The notes: generated by a model not told the origin, from the letters alone. A stretch of 12,993 nt of DNA from RGIG426 sp045600765 (GCA_045600765.1 JAZRYM010000029.1:1-12993), one strand, 5' to 3'. Positions 1 through 6,416 are shown, counted from the first letter of the stretch. Made by a program: numbers and translations.

Positions 1-915
1 CGGAGACACCACCGGGTCGGCAAATTCCCAAATCATACCCACCGGATCCTTAAAGGCACCGTCACCGTACACCATCACTTCCACGCACTTGCCGGTAGAC
101 GCAAGGATTTTCTCCTGTACCGCATTGACAAAGGGCTCGCAGTTGCGGGGGAACAGCTTCACCTTATCCTCGGTGGCTTTGTTGGAGCCGAGCAAGCCGT
201 ACTCCTCGTTGTAGCCACTGCCGTTGACGGGGGCGTTGAGAATTTCATCCAGGCCCAGTACCTTCTTGGCACCGGCGGCTTTCAAAAGCCGTTTGGTGCG
301 GGGAGCGGTATGAATATCGCACGCCAGCACGTTGTCGGTATACGCAAGGATGGCACGGGGATCGTTGGCGAGAATAATCTCCACCTCGGCACCGCAATCC
401 TTAATCAGCTCTTCATAGTAGGACACATAGTCCACACCGGTAAACGGGTGTTTGTTCTCGCCGAACAGCTCCCGATACTTGTCTTTGGTCAGCACATCCT
501 TATACGGGTCGACCCCTTTTTCGTCCAGCTGGTCAAGAGATACCAAGTGGTTGCCCACCTCATCCGACGGATAGCTGAGCATCAACACAATTTTCTTTGC
601 ACCTTTGGCGATACCACGCAGGCAAATCGCAAAGCGGTTGCGGCTCAAAATCGGGAAGATAACGCCCACCGTGTCGCCGCCGAACTTGGCTTTGACATCG
701 GCGGCAATATCGTCCACCGTCGCATAGTTGTTCTGCGCGCGCGCCACCACCGCTTCGGTCACGGCAATAATGTCGCGATTGCGAATTTTGAATCCGTCTT
801 CTTCGTCGTTTGCCGCTGCGAGCACCGAATCCACCACAATATCGACCAAGTTGTCGCCGTCGCGGATAATGGGCGCACGCACGCCGCGGGAAATTGTTCC
901 TACCATTCTGCTCAT
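1..915 (-). CDS. Coenzyme F420-0:L-glutamate ligase-like protein (CofE family), 3' end cut by the window edge
   Basis: The first 305 codons are present and no stop is reached before the left edge. I recognise the protein as a member of the CofE/F420-0:gamma-glutamyl ligase family (PF01996) from its start (MSRMVGTISRGVRAPIIRDG, then DNLVDIV), the later stretch RNRDIIAVTEAVVARAQ, the basic SRNRFAICLRGIA segment and a GSGYNEEYGLLGSN motif near residue 250. True CofE enzymes add glutamate to coenzyme F420-0 with GTP. Clostridia generally do not make F420, so homologues there probably have another, unknown substrate; that is inference. The start at 913-915 is supported by GAGGTG about 7 nt upstream; the second Met (residue 4) has no such site. 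It is preceded by a strong promoter and a palindromic leader and appears to be its own unit. The family call is fairly secure, the reaction is not. Confidence 0.8.
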   Translation of the reverse strand, partial: MSRMVGTISRGVRAPIIRDGDNLVDIVVDSVLAAANDEEDGFKIRNRDIIAVTEAVVARAQNNYATVDDIAADVKAKFGGDTVGVIFPILSRNRFAICLRGIAKGAKKIVLMLSYPSDEVGNHLVSLDQLDEKGVDPYKDVLTKDKYRELFGENKHPFTGVDYVSYYEELIKDCGAEVEIILANDPRAILAYTDNVLACDIHTAPRTKRLLKAAGAKKVLGLDEILNAPVNGSGYNEEYGLLGSNKATEDKVKLFPRNCEPFVNAVQEKILASTGKCVEVMVYGDGAFKDPVGMIWEFADPVVSP

Positions 916-950
916 GTATAACACCTCATTTTGAGTTTTTTTGACACAAA

Positions 951-978
951 CGTTGCGATGATTGTCTCATCACAAACG
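951..978 (-). promoter_or_regulatory. Imperfect 28-bp palindrome between promoter and start of the CofE-like gene
   Basis: The plus strand reads CGTTGCGATGA, a 5-nt spacer TTGTC, then TCATCACAAACG, an inverted repeat with one extra base and one wobble pair. It lies just downstream of the -10 box, so it would sit at the very 5' end of the mRNA. It could be an operator, a 5'-end protecting hairpin or an attenuation element. The sequence shows the symmetry; the function is inference. Confidence 0.45.
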
Positions 979-981
979 ATA

Positions 982-1010
982 AGTATACACCAAACAAGCG
1001 CATTTGTAAA
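982..1010 (-). promoter_or_regulatory. Sigma-A-type promoter of the CofE-like gene
   Basis: On the minus strand, TTTACA (1005-1010) and TATACT (982-987) are separated by exactly 17 nt in an AT-rich gap. This matches the housekeeping consensus well and lies about 65 bp upstream of the start codon. Confidence 0.75.
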
Positions 1011-1068
1011 GATTTTTTTATAAATATACCTCAAAAAATCCATAAAAATTTCGGTGAGACTTTTCAGC

Positions 1069-1107
1069 AAAAAACCACTCCGCTTTGACAAGTAAAGCGG
1101 AGTGGTT
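1069..1107 (-). terminator. Intrinsic terminator of the LCP gene
   Basis: A perfect 14-bp stem (1073-1086 with 1094-1107, 7-nt loop) begins 6 nt after the LCP stop codon. It is followed on the minus strand by six T residues (complement of 1069-1074). It separates the LCP gene from the CofE-like gene promoter downstream. Confidence 0.92.
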
Positions 1108-1112
1108 CTCGT

Positions 1113-2198
1113 TCAACCGTAGATATACTCGTGCAGGGCACGCACCGTCGTTTCGGGGTCTTCAACCCAAAGACCCGCCGAGCCGGACAGCGACAAGTTG
1201 GAATATTCACCCGGCGACGGCAGGTGATACTCATTTTCAATCGTGTAACCGGCATACTTAAACACGTTGACGATGTATTTTTCAATTTCCTTTTGGGTCA
1301 TATTGGTGGTGACGTAAGGAAGCACCTTTTGTGCCGCCGACAAAAGCGTTTTCGGGCGGGACGACTTGGCGGTCGAAAGCAGAGCGCTCACCACGTTGCG
1401 CTGGTTTTGCTGACGACTGAAATCCGAGTCGGGGTAGCAGTAGCGCACGCGGCAAAACGCGAGTGCCTGGAACCCTTCGAGGTGATACGGCCCGCCGTAG
1501 TAGCCAATCGGCTCGCGAATTTGGTTGCCGTAGAAATCGCGGGCAAAGCGGTCGGGGTCACCGGGGTCGTACAGCGGAATCCACGGTGCCGCCGCATCGT
1601 CTACCTCAATATCCACTCCGCCGAACGCATCCACCGCAACGCAGAACGCATCAAAGTTGACGGCGGCGTATTTGTCGATATCAAGGCAGAAATTCTGCCG
1701 CACCGTTTTGTTGAGCAGGTCAAACCCGCCGGATGCATACGCGGCGTTCAGTTTCGCGTAATCGTCCGCCCCGTCGCCGTTGTAGTCCATTCCGGGAATG
1801 GTCGCCCACGTATCGCGCAAAATGGAAATAAGTTTAATGGTTTTGTTGGTATCGTTGACGGAGGCAATCATCATCGTGTCCGAACGGCCGTAAAAACTGC
1901 CGTCGCGCGAGTCGATACCGAGCAGAAAATAGTTGTGGACATTCTTCGTATCCCCGCGCATTTCCAAGTTGGCGAGGTTGATGGGCACGTCCGGCTGTTC
2001 CACCGCGTCCGCCTCATTCCAAATAATGGGCGTCTCGCCCGCATCGGTCTTGAAGTTGATTTTTCCCAAAATACTGTCCGAAAGGACGTTCAGCGCTACC
2101 GCGCCGCCAATCAACACCACGCCGAAAAATCCCAACGTAATCACGCAAAAGAATTTCCAAAAGCGGCTCTTTTTCCGTTTTTTCGTATGTTTCGCCAT
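1113..2198 (-). CDS. LytR-CpsA-Psr (LCP) family cell wall ligase
   Basis: A 361-aa protein. LCP enzymes move lipid-linked glycopolymers (teichoic acids, capsule) onto peptidoglycan at the outer face of the membrane. A lysine/arginine-rich cytoplasmic start (residues 2-15) precedes one membrane segment (about 17-38), then the LCP domain. Visible family motifs are LLGIDSRDG (92-100), GRSDTMMIASVN (104-115), ISILRDTW (124-131), KLNAAYASGG (149-158), VNFDAFCVAVDAFGGVDIEV (180-199), HLEGFQALAFCRVRY (239-253) and a Q-x-Q-R element (264-267), including the arginines and aspartates used for pyrophosphate and metal binding. I chose the ATG at 2196-2198 because GGAGG sits 7 nt upstream; a Met five codons earlier lies within that Shine-Dalgarno region. 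An acidic loop D138-Y-N140-G-D142-G resembles a calcium loop. The gene is monocistronic and divergent from enolase. The polymer transferred cannot be told. Confidence 0.92.
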   Translation of the reverse strand: MAKHTKKRKKSRFWKFFCVITLGFFGVVLIGGAVALNVLSDSILGKINFKTDAGETPIIWNEADAVEQPDVPINLANLEMRGDTKNVHNYFLLGIDSRDGSFYGRSDTMMIASVNDTNKTIKLISILRDTWATIPGMDYNGDGADDYAKLNAAYASGGFDLLNKTVRQNFCLDIDKYAAVNFDAFCVAVDAFGGVDIEVDDAAAPWIPLYDPGDPDRFARDFYGNQIREPIGYYGGPYHLEGFQALAFCRVRYCYPDSDFSRQQNQRNVVSALLSTAKSSRPKTLLSAAQKVLPYVTTNMTQKEIEKYIVNVFKYAGYTIENEYHLPSPGEYSNLSLSGSAGLWVEDPETTVRALHEYIYG

Positions 2199-2252
2199 TG
2201 TGCATCCTCCCAACTTGCGTTGTAGACACCAAATTGTTTCGTATACGGGCGT

Positions 2253-2281
2253 ATTATACCACCTTTTTTTCCATTGCGCAA
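2253..2281 (-). promoter_or_regulatory. Sigma-A-type promoter of the LCP gene
   Basis: On the minus strand, TTGCGC (2276-2281) and a perfect TATAAT (2253-2258) are 17 nt apart, about 55 bp upstream of the chosen LCP start. Confidence 0.7.
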
Positions 2282-2288
2282 GTATTCT

Positions 2289-2317
2289 TTTACTTTTCTT
2301 TTATTTTCGCATAAATT
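2289..2317 (+). promoter_or_regulatory. Possible enolase promoter (weak match)
   Basis: TTTACT (2289-2294) and TAAATT (2312-2317) are 17 nt apart in the T-rich gap upstream of enolase. Matches are only moderate, so the true promoter may be elsewhere in 2282-2360. Confidence 0.3.
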
Positions 2318-2370
2318 CCCGCAAAATCCGTCATACTACCAATAAAAATGTCACAGAAATGAGGAATCGT

Positions 2371-3639
2371 ATGAGCGAGCCCATCATCACCCGCATCACC
2401 GCCCACGAAATTTTAGATTCCCGCGGAATGCCGACCGTGCGCGCGGAAGTCACCTTGCAAACAGGCACCGTCGGTGTTGCCGCCGTACCGAGCGGTGCCT
2501 CCACCGGCGTGCACGAAGCGCTCGAACTGCGCGACGGAGGCGGCAACCGCTTTGACGGCAAAGGGGTGCAAAAAGCCGTCCGCCATATTGAGGAAACCAT
2601 CGCGCCCGCTTTGCGCGGCTGTTCCGCCGCCGACCAAGCCGCCGTTGACCGCGTGCTGTGTGCGCTGGACGGTACCGAAAACAAAGGCAACCTCGGTGCC
2701 AACGCCACCCTCGCCGTCTCGCTTGCCGTTGCGCGCGCCCGCGCCGCGTTTTACGGCATCCCGCTTTTCCGCGATATCGGCGGGCAAAGCGCCGTGCGGC
2801 TTCCCTGCCCGCTTCTCAATGTACTCAACGGCGGCCTGCACGCGGACAACAACGTGGATATTCAGGAATTCATGCTCGCGCCCGTCGGCGCGTCCTCCTT
2901 CGCCGAGGCGATGGAATGGGCGTGCACCGTCACCGCCAAACTGAAAGGCATTCTCAAAGGGCGCGGACTGTCCACCGCCGTCGGTGACGAGGGTGGGTTT
3001 GCGCCCGACCTGCCGTCGGACGAGGCGGCACTCGATTTGCTGTGCGATGCCATTGAAGCGGCGGGATTTCACCGCGGCGAGGTACGCATTGCGCTCGATG
3101 CCGCCGCCTCCACCTGGGCAACCGACGACGGCGCGTATCTGTTGCCGAAACGCGGCTACACTCTCACCGCCGACGACCTCATCACCTACTGGGACAAACT
3201 GTCCCGCGATTACCCGCTGTTTTCGCTCGAAGACGGGCTCGGTGAGGAGGATTTTGACGGCTTTTCCCGTCTCACCGCCCGCCTCGGCGAGCGTATCCAA
3301 TTAGTCGGCGACGACCTCTTTGTCACCAAAACCGCCCGCTTAAAACAAGGCATTTTGGCGAAAGCGTGCAACGCGGTGCTCATAAAGCCGAACCAAGTCG
3401 GCACCCTCACCGAAACGCTCGACACCATGCGCCTTGCCCGCACCGCCGGCTACAAAACGGTGGTGTCCCACCGCTCGGGCGAGACGGAAGACCCGTTTAT
3501 TGCCGACCTCGCCGTTGCCCTCAACGCGGGGCAAATCAAAGCGGGTGCGCCCTGCCGCGGCGAACGGGTCGCCAAATATAACCGCCTGCTCCTCATCGAA
3601 CGCGCCCTCGGCGACGCCGCAAGGTTTGGGGTAATATAA
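2371..3639 (+). CDS. eno: Enolase (phosphopyruvate hydratase)
   Basis: A 422-aa enolase, close to the usual 430. It converts 2-phosphoglycerate to phosphoenolpyruvate in cytoplasmic glycolysis and needs Mg2+. All key residues are visible: the substrate-closing loop SGASTG (41-46), HADNN and QEF with E166, VGDEGGFAP with E207, metal ligands D243 (ALDAAAS), E287 (SLEDG) and D314 (VGDD), the catalytic lysine K339 (LIKPNQ), SHRSGETED with H367 (366-374), and K390. The start is the ATG at 2371, with GAGG six nt upstream; the frame is open further upstream but that part overlaps the LCP gene and is not homologous. Some otherwise well-conserved positions differ from common bacterial enolases, such as DSRGMPTV instead of DSRGNPTV, and LIKPNQ, which I associate more with archaeal-type enolases. 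It could be a paralogue. The last codons are copied in the repeat region downstream. Confidence 0.97.
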   Translation: MSEPIITRITAHEILDSRGMPTVRAEVTLQTGTVGVAAVPSGASTGVHEALELRDGGGNRFDGKGVQKAVRHIEETIAPALRGCSAADQAAVDRVLCALDGTENKGNLGANATLAVSLAVARARAAFYGIPLFRDIGGQSAVRLPCPLLNVLNGGLHADNNVDIQEFMLAPVGASSFAEAMEWACTVTAKLKGILKGRGLSTAVGDEGGFAPDLPSDEAALDLLCDAIEAAGFHRGEVRIALDAAASTWATDDGAYLLPKRGYTLTADDLITYWDKLSRDYPLFSLEDGLGEEDFDGFSRLTARLGERIQLVGDDLFVTKTARLKQGILAKACNAVLIKPNQVGTLTETLDTMRLARTAGYKTVVSHRSGETEDPFIADLAVALNAGQIKAGAPCRGERVAKYNRLLLIERALGDAARFGVI

Positions 3640-4118
3640 ATTAGGAATGAAGAATTAAAAATTTTTTCGGCGGATTTCGTAACCGCTTGTAAAATTTTGC
3701 TCCCACTCCCGGCGTGCGTTGTAGGGGACGGCAACCCGCCGTCCCCTTGTGGAATTTTGATGATATTTGCGGCTACGCACAAAACGCGGTGTAGGGACCG
3801 GCGTCCTCGACGGTCCACTGTGGGTTTTTGCACCCCACCGACGGCGTGCGTGTAGGGGACGGCGCCCTCGGCGACGCCGCAAGGTTTGGAGTAATATAAA
3901 TTAGGAATGAAGAATTTTTTCGGCTTGTTTTGTAACCGCTTGTAAAATTTTGCTCCCAACCACCGGCGTGCGCGTAGGGGACGGCAACCCGCCGTCCCCT
4001 TGTGGAATTTTGATGATATTTGCGGCTACGCACAAACGCGGTGTAGGGACCGGCGTCCTCGACGGTCCACTGTGGGTTTTTGCACCCCACCAACGGCGTG
4101 CGTGTAGGGGACGGCGCC
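3602..4118. repeat. Tandem duplication of about 255 bp that includes the 3' end of enolase
   Basis: Copy 1 runs from about 3602 to 3861 and copy 2 from about 3862 to 4113. Copy 2 starts with GCGCCCTCGGCGACGCCGC followed by the end of eno, including its TAA and the trailing TTAGGAATGAAGAATT. The copies differ by roughly a dozen bases and two small deletions, about 95 % identity by eye. The joint lies on the five bases GCGCC, which occur both at 3602-3606 in eno and at 4114-4118 at the end of copy 2. This points to recombination at short homology. The stretch contains no gene; open frames here are artefacts of the repeats. Confidence 0.88.
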
Positions 4119-4184
4119 TCGACGTCCCTTTGTGGGATTTTGATGTGACCAACGGCGGCACCGTAGGGCAAGGCCTTGCCCTAC
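3721..4184. repeat. Array of GTAGGG-headed hairpin modules (intergenic repeat family)
   Basis: Six or more modules share a plan: a lead ending in GGCGTGCG or similar, then GTAGGG, a GC-rich inverted repeat, then a tail like TTGTGGAATTTTGATG. Heads are at 3721, 3791, 3852 (cut by the duplication joint), 3974, 4043, 4104 and 4163. The stem of the first pairs GGGGACGGC (3724-3732) with GCCGTCCCC (3738-3746); that of the second pairs GGACCG (3795-3800) with CGGTCC (3811-3816). I recall similar GTAGGGG hairpin repeats between genes in many Clostridia. Whether they are spread by a transposase elsewhere is unknown. The first may also end enolase transcription. Confidence 0.75.
4163..4184. repeat. 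Perfect 22-bp palindrome, last GTAGGG module
   Basis: GTAGGGCAAGG is followed directly by its reverse complement CCTTGCCCTAC with no loop. Flanking bases extend the symmetry (C4162 with G4185). It has the same GTAGGG head as the modules before it, so it is probably a member of that family with a different stem. Confidence 0.85.
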
Positions 4185-4202
4185 GTCACCATCCGACTCC
4201 CA

Positions 4203-4350
4203 TCGCGCAAAACCCCGTTGCCGAGTCGCGCCCGCACACCCCGCGCGGACGCGGGGAACGCCCGCCCGTTTTCGCAAAAAACGGAAAACCGCCACGCGGT
4301 TTTGTTCGCGCGCGTGTGCGGGTGCGGCTCGGCGCGGGAGGGGTGCGCGA
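4203..4350. other. 148-nt multi-branched inverted-repeat element of unknown function
   Basis: The outermost pairing joins 4203-4209 with 4344-4350 (7 bp) and 4213-4216 with 4340-4343. A 20-bp stem then joins 4220-4239 with 4314-4333, with 18 Watson-Crick pairs and two positions that are G-U as plus-strand RNA but A-C mismatches as minus-strand RNA. Inside lie hairpin 1 (4240-4245 with 4250-4255, CGGA loop), a small stem 4256-4259 with 4304-4307, and within it hairpin 2 (4266-4272 with 4278-4284) and hairpin 3 (4285-4292 with 4296-4303). The parts nest without conflict. No open frame with a ribosome site is seen. It could be a structured RNA, a palindromic mobile element or a protein-binding DNA fold. 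The pairing is seen; the role is unknown. Confidence 0.6.
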
Positions 4351-4353
4351 CCA

Positions 4354-4384
4354 CAAACGAACAACCCCTCACGACCGTGAGGGG
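4354..4384 (-). terminator. Terminator of the dockerin-YD repeat gene
   Basis: An 8-bp stem, CCCCTCAC (4365-4372) with GTGAGGGG (4377-4384) around a 4-nt loop, begins 10 nt after the stop codon. On the minus strand it is followed by the T-rich TTGTTCGTTTG. The T tract is interrupted, so termination may be partial. Confidence 0.7.
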
Positions 4385-4394
4385 CTGTGTTGCG

Positions 4395-6416
4395 TTATTC
4401 TGCTTTTTCCGGTGCGGAGCGGTTTAGGTAGATGTATTCAACCCAATAATCCACGCTTCCGTCGTCGTTGAAATAGGTTTCGGTCAACTGGTTCCCGTTC
4501 GCGTCGTAGGTGTATTCGTAAGACCATTCCCAACGCACGCTGCCGTCGGCGTTGTACTGGCGTTCACTCGTCTGGTTCCCGTTCGCGTCGTAGGTGTATT
4601 CGAACCACAAATACACGCTGCCGTCGTCGTTGTAGTAGGTAGCCGTCAACCGATTCCCGTTTGCGTCGTAGGTGTATTCATCCCAACACCACACGCTGCC
4701 GTCGGCGTTGTAGGAACGAAAACTCGTTATGTTCCCGTTTGCGTCGTAGGTGTATTCATCCCAATAATCCACGCTGCCGTCTTCGTCGAAATAGGTTTTG
4801 GTCAACATATTCCCATTCGCATCGTAGGTGGCATCCCAAGAACTTTCCCAATCCACACTACCGTCGGCGTTGTAGGAACGAAGACTCGTCCGGTTCCCGT
4901 TCGCGTCGTAGGTGTATTCTTCCCACCAATCCACACTACCGTCGGCGTGATAGCCGCGATAACTCGTCTCGTTCCCGTTCGCGTCGTAGGTGTATTCTTC
5001 CCACCAACTCACGCTGCCGTCGGCGTTGTAGCGGCGATAACTCGTCTCGTTCCCGTTCGCGTCGTAGGTGCGATCCCAAGAAGAATCCCAATCCACGCTG
5101 CCGTCGGCGTTGTACCAGCGAACACTCGTCCGGTTCCCGTTCGCGTCGTAGGTGTATTCGTATACCACATACGAGCTGCCGTCGGTGTCGTAGTAGCGTT
5201 CACTCGTCTCGTTCCCGTTCGCATCGTAGGTGTGTTCGAACCAATCATCCACGCTGCCATCGGCGTTGTAGTAGCGTCTACTCGTCTTGTTCCCGTTCGC
5301 GTCGTAGGTGTATTCGACCCACCAACTCACGCTGCCGTCGGCGTTGTACTCGCGATAACTCGTCTCGTTCCCGTTCGCGTCGTAGGTGGCATCCCATGTG
5401 TTTTCAGAATCCCAAATCACGCTGCCGTCGAAGTTGTAACAGCGAGAACTCGTCCGGTTCCCGTTCGCATCGTAGGTGGCATCCCATGTGTTTTCAGAAT
5501 CCCAAATCACGCTGCCGTCGCCGTTGTACCAGCGTTCACTCGTCTGGTTCCCGTTCGCGTCGTAGGTGGATTCGTACCACCAATCCACGCCGCCGTCGCT
5601 ATTGTGGCGCACCGATTTCGCCAACAGCGCGTTTTTGGGGTAGCAGATCGTCGGAGCAGTCGTCGGATTCGTGCCGCTCGTCGGGTTCGTGCCGCTTGTC
5701 GGGTTGGTGCCGCTCGTCGGGTTCGTGCCGCTCGTCGAATTCGTCCCACTTGTCGGGTTCGTGCCACTTGTCGGGTTTGTTCCACTCGTCGAATTCGTTC
5801 CGCTCGTCGGATTTGTTCCACTTGTCGGGTTGGTGCCGCTTGTCGGGTTCGTCCCACTCGTCGGCTCGGTAGTCGGTGCAGCCGTCGGGTTCGTACCACT
5901 TGTCGGGTTCGTCCCACTCGTCGGCTCGGTAGTCGGTGCAGCCGTCGGGTTCGTACCACTTGTCGGGTTTGTTCCACTCGTCGAATTCGTCCCGCTTGTC
6001 GGGTTGGTGCCACTCGTTTCCGTTGTGGTGGCGGTGGATTCCGTGCCGGTTGCAGTCGCAGTCGATTCGGTCGCCGTTGCAGTCGGCGCACTCGTCGGTT
6101 CGGTTTTTCCACCGTTGATGACGTGAATAATCCCCGCCACGAATTTGCGAACGGTCAGCACGTCTTTCATATTCACCGCACCGTCACCGTTCGTATCCGC
6201 GGCGACAAGGTCGATTTCGACCGGCAACCCCGCCACGTATTTGCGAACGGTCAGCACGTCTTTCATATTCACCGCGCCGTCGCCGTTCGCATCGCCGTAG
6301 GAAATTTCCGCCACTTCGGAGGTGGCTTGCGTTTCCGCCGCGGCGAAAACGGTCATCCCCGCCGCCGCGATAACCGCAAGCGCGAGGGTGAGCAGGATAG
6401 ATAGGGTTTTTTTCAT
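4395..6416 (-). CDS. Secreted protein with N-terminal type I dockerin, TSGTNP linker and 14 YD/RHS-like repeats
   Basis: A 673-aa protein. A signal peptide (KK, hydrophobic core about 5-20, AAA before residue 28) directs export. Two calcium-binding dockerin half-repeats follow: GDANGDGAVNMKDVLTVRKY from 41 and TNGDGAVNMKDVLTVRKF from 75. Dockerins dock onto cohesins, so this protein probably sits on a cellulosome-like or cell-surface scaffold; no cohesin is in the window. A Thr/Ser/Pro linker (about 103-258) holds 17 TSGTNP/S units. The rest (285-663) is 14 units of 26-30 residues built on YDANGN-x-TS-x-R-x-YNADGSV followed by aromatic and acidic residues, resembling RHS/YD repeats. No RHS core, toxin domain or cell-wall anchor follows; the protein ends shortly after the last repeat. 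GGAGG (6426-6430) is 9 nt from the ATG. The binding target is unknown. Confidence 0.9.
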   Translation of the reverse strand: MKKTLSILLTLALAVIAAAGMTVFAAAETQATSEVAEISYGDANGDGAVNMKDVLTVRKYVAGLPVEIDLVAADTNGDGAVNMKDVLTVRKFVAGIIHVINGGKTEPTSAPTATATESTATATGTESTATTTETSGTNPTSGTNSTSGTNPTSGTNPTAAPTTEPTSGTNPTSGTNPTAAPTTEPTSGTNPTSGTNPTSGTNPTSGTNSTSGTNPTSGTNPTSGTNSTSGTNPTSGTNPTSGTNPTSGTNPTTAPTICYPKNALLAKSVRHNSDGGVDWWYESTYDANGNQTSERWYNGDGSVIWDSENTWDATYDANGNRTSSRCYNFDGSVIWDSENTWDATYDANGNETSYREYNADGSVSWWVEYTYDANGNKTSRRYYNADGSVDDWFEHTYDANGNETSERYYDTDGSSYVVYEYTYDANGNRTSVRWYNADGSVDWDSSWDRTYDANGNETSYRRYNADGSVSWWEEYTYDANGNETSYRGYHADGSVDWWEEYTYDANGNRTSLRSYNADGSVDWESSWDATYDANGNMLTKTYFDEDGSVDYWDEYTYDANGNITSFRSYNADGSVWCWDEYTYDANGNRLTATYYNDDGSVYLWFEYTYDANGNQTSERQYNADGSVRWEWSYEYTYDANGNQLTETYFNDDGSVDYWVEYIYLNRSAPEKAE
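4428..5564 (-). repeat. 14 tandem coding repeats (YD/RHS-like), 78-90 bp units
   Basis: The plus strand shows TTCCCGTTCGCGTCGTAGG or a close variant before each unit. Units are 26, 28 or 30 codons. The YDANGN core is nearly invariant at the DNA level, including synonymous positions, while the codons just after it and the aromatic tail vary. Two adjacent units (about 5385-5530) share a nearly identical 30-codon form with WDSENTWDAT. This indicates spread by slippage or gene conversion. Confidence 0.92.
5664..6017 (-). repeat. TSGTNP/S linker repeats, 18-bp units
   Basis: Seventeen TSGTN(P/S) units are arranged as 4, 2 and 11, separated by two copies of TAAPTTEP. A 60-bp block is repeated exactly: 5841-5909 equals 5901-5969. 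Such identical blocks suggest recent replication slippage and a linker of variable length. Confidence 0.92.

Noticed and set aside
310..921. Plus-strand 203-codon open frame inside the CofE-like gene
   Set aside because: The minus strand carries a recognisable family protein with promoter and ribosome site; the plus-strand product is compositionally odd (His/Arg/Val-rich).
1933..2370. N-terminal extension of enolase by about 146 codons
   Set aside because: It overlaps the LCP gene and its promoter, has no homology to enolase, and the ATG at 2371 gives the expected family start.
2413..3300. Minus-strand 295-codon open frame inside enolase
   Set aside because: Shadow of the GC-rich enolase codons; no recognisable domain and no ribosome site.
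4231..4259. Single sequence resembling a type I-E CRISPR repeat (CCCCGCG-CGGA-CGCGGGGAAC)
   Set aside because: Only one copy exists, there are no spacers or cas genes, and it is explained as hairpin 1 of the larger inverted-repeat element.
4203..4350. Integron attC site
   Set aside because: The long inverted repeat lacks the GTTRRRY/RYYYAAC core sites at its ends, and no cassette-like gene arrangement is present.
3450..4364. Several minus-strand open frames across the repeat region with repeated peptide blocks
   Set aside because: Their similarity to each other only reflects the DNA duplication and modules; no ribosome sites, and they overlap the end of enolase.
4661..6404. Long plus-strand open frames rich in Arg/Ser or Val antisense to the dockerin-YD gene
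   Set aside because: They mirror the tandem repeats on the minus strand, have low-complexity products and no ribosome site; the minus-strand product has a signal peptide and known domains.
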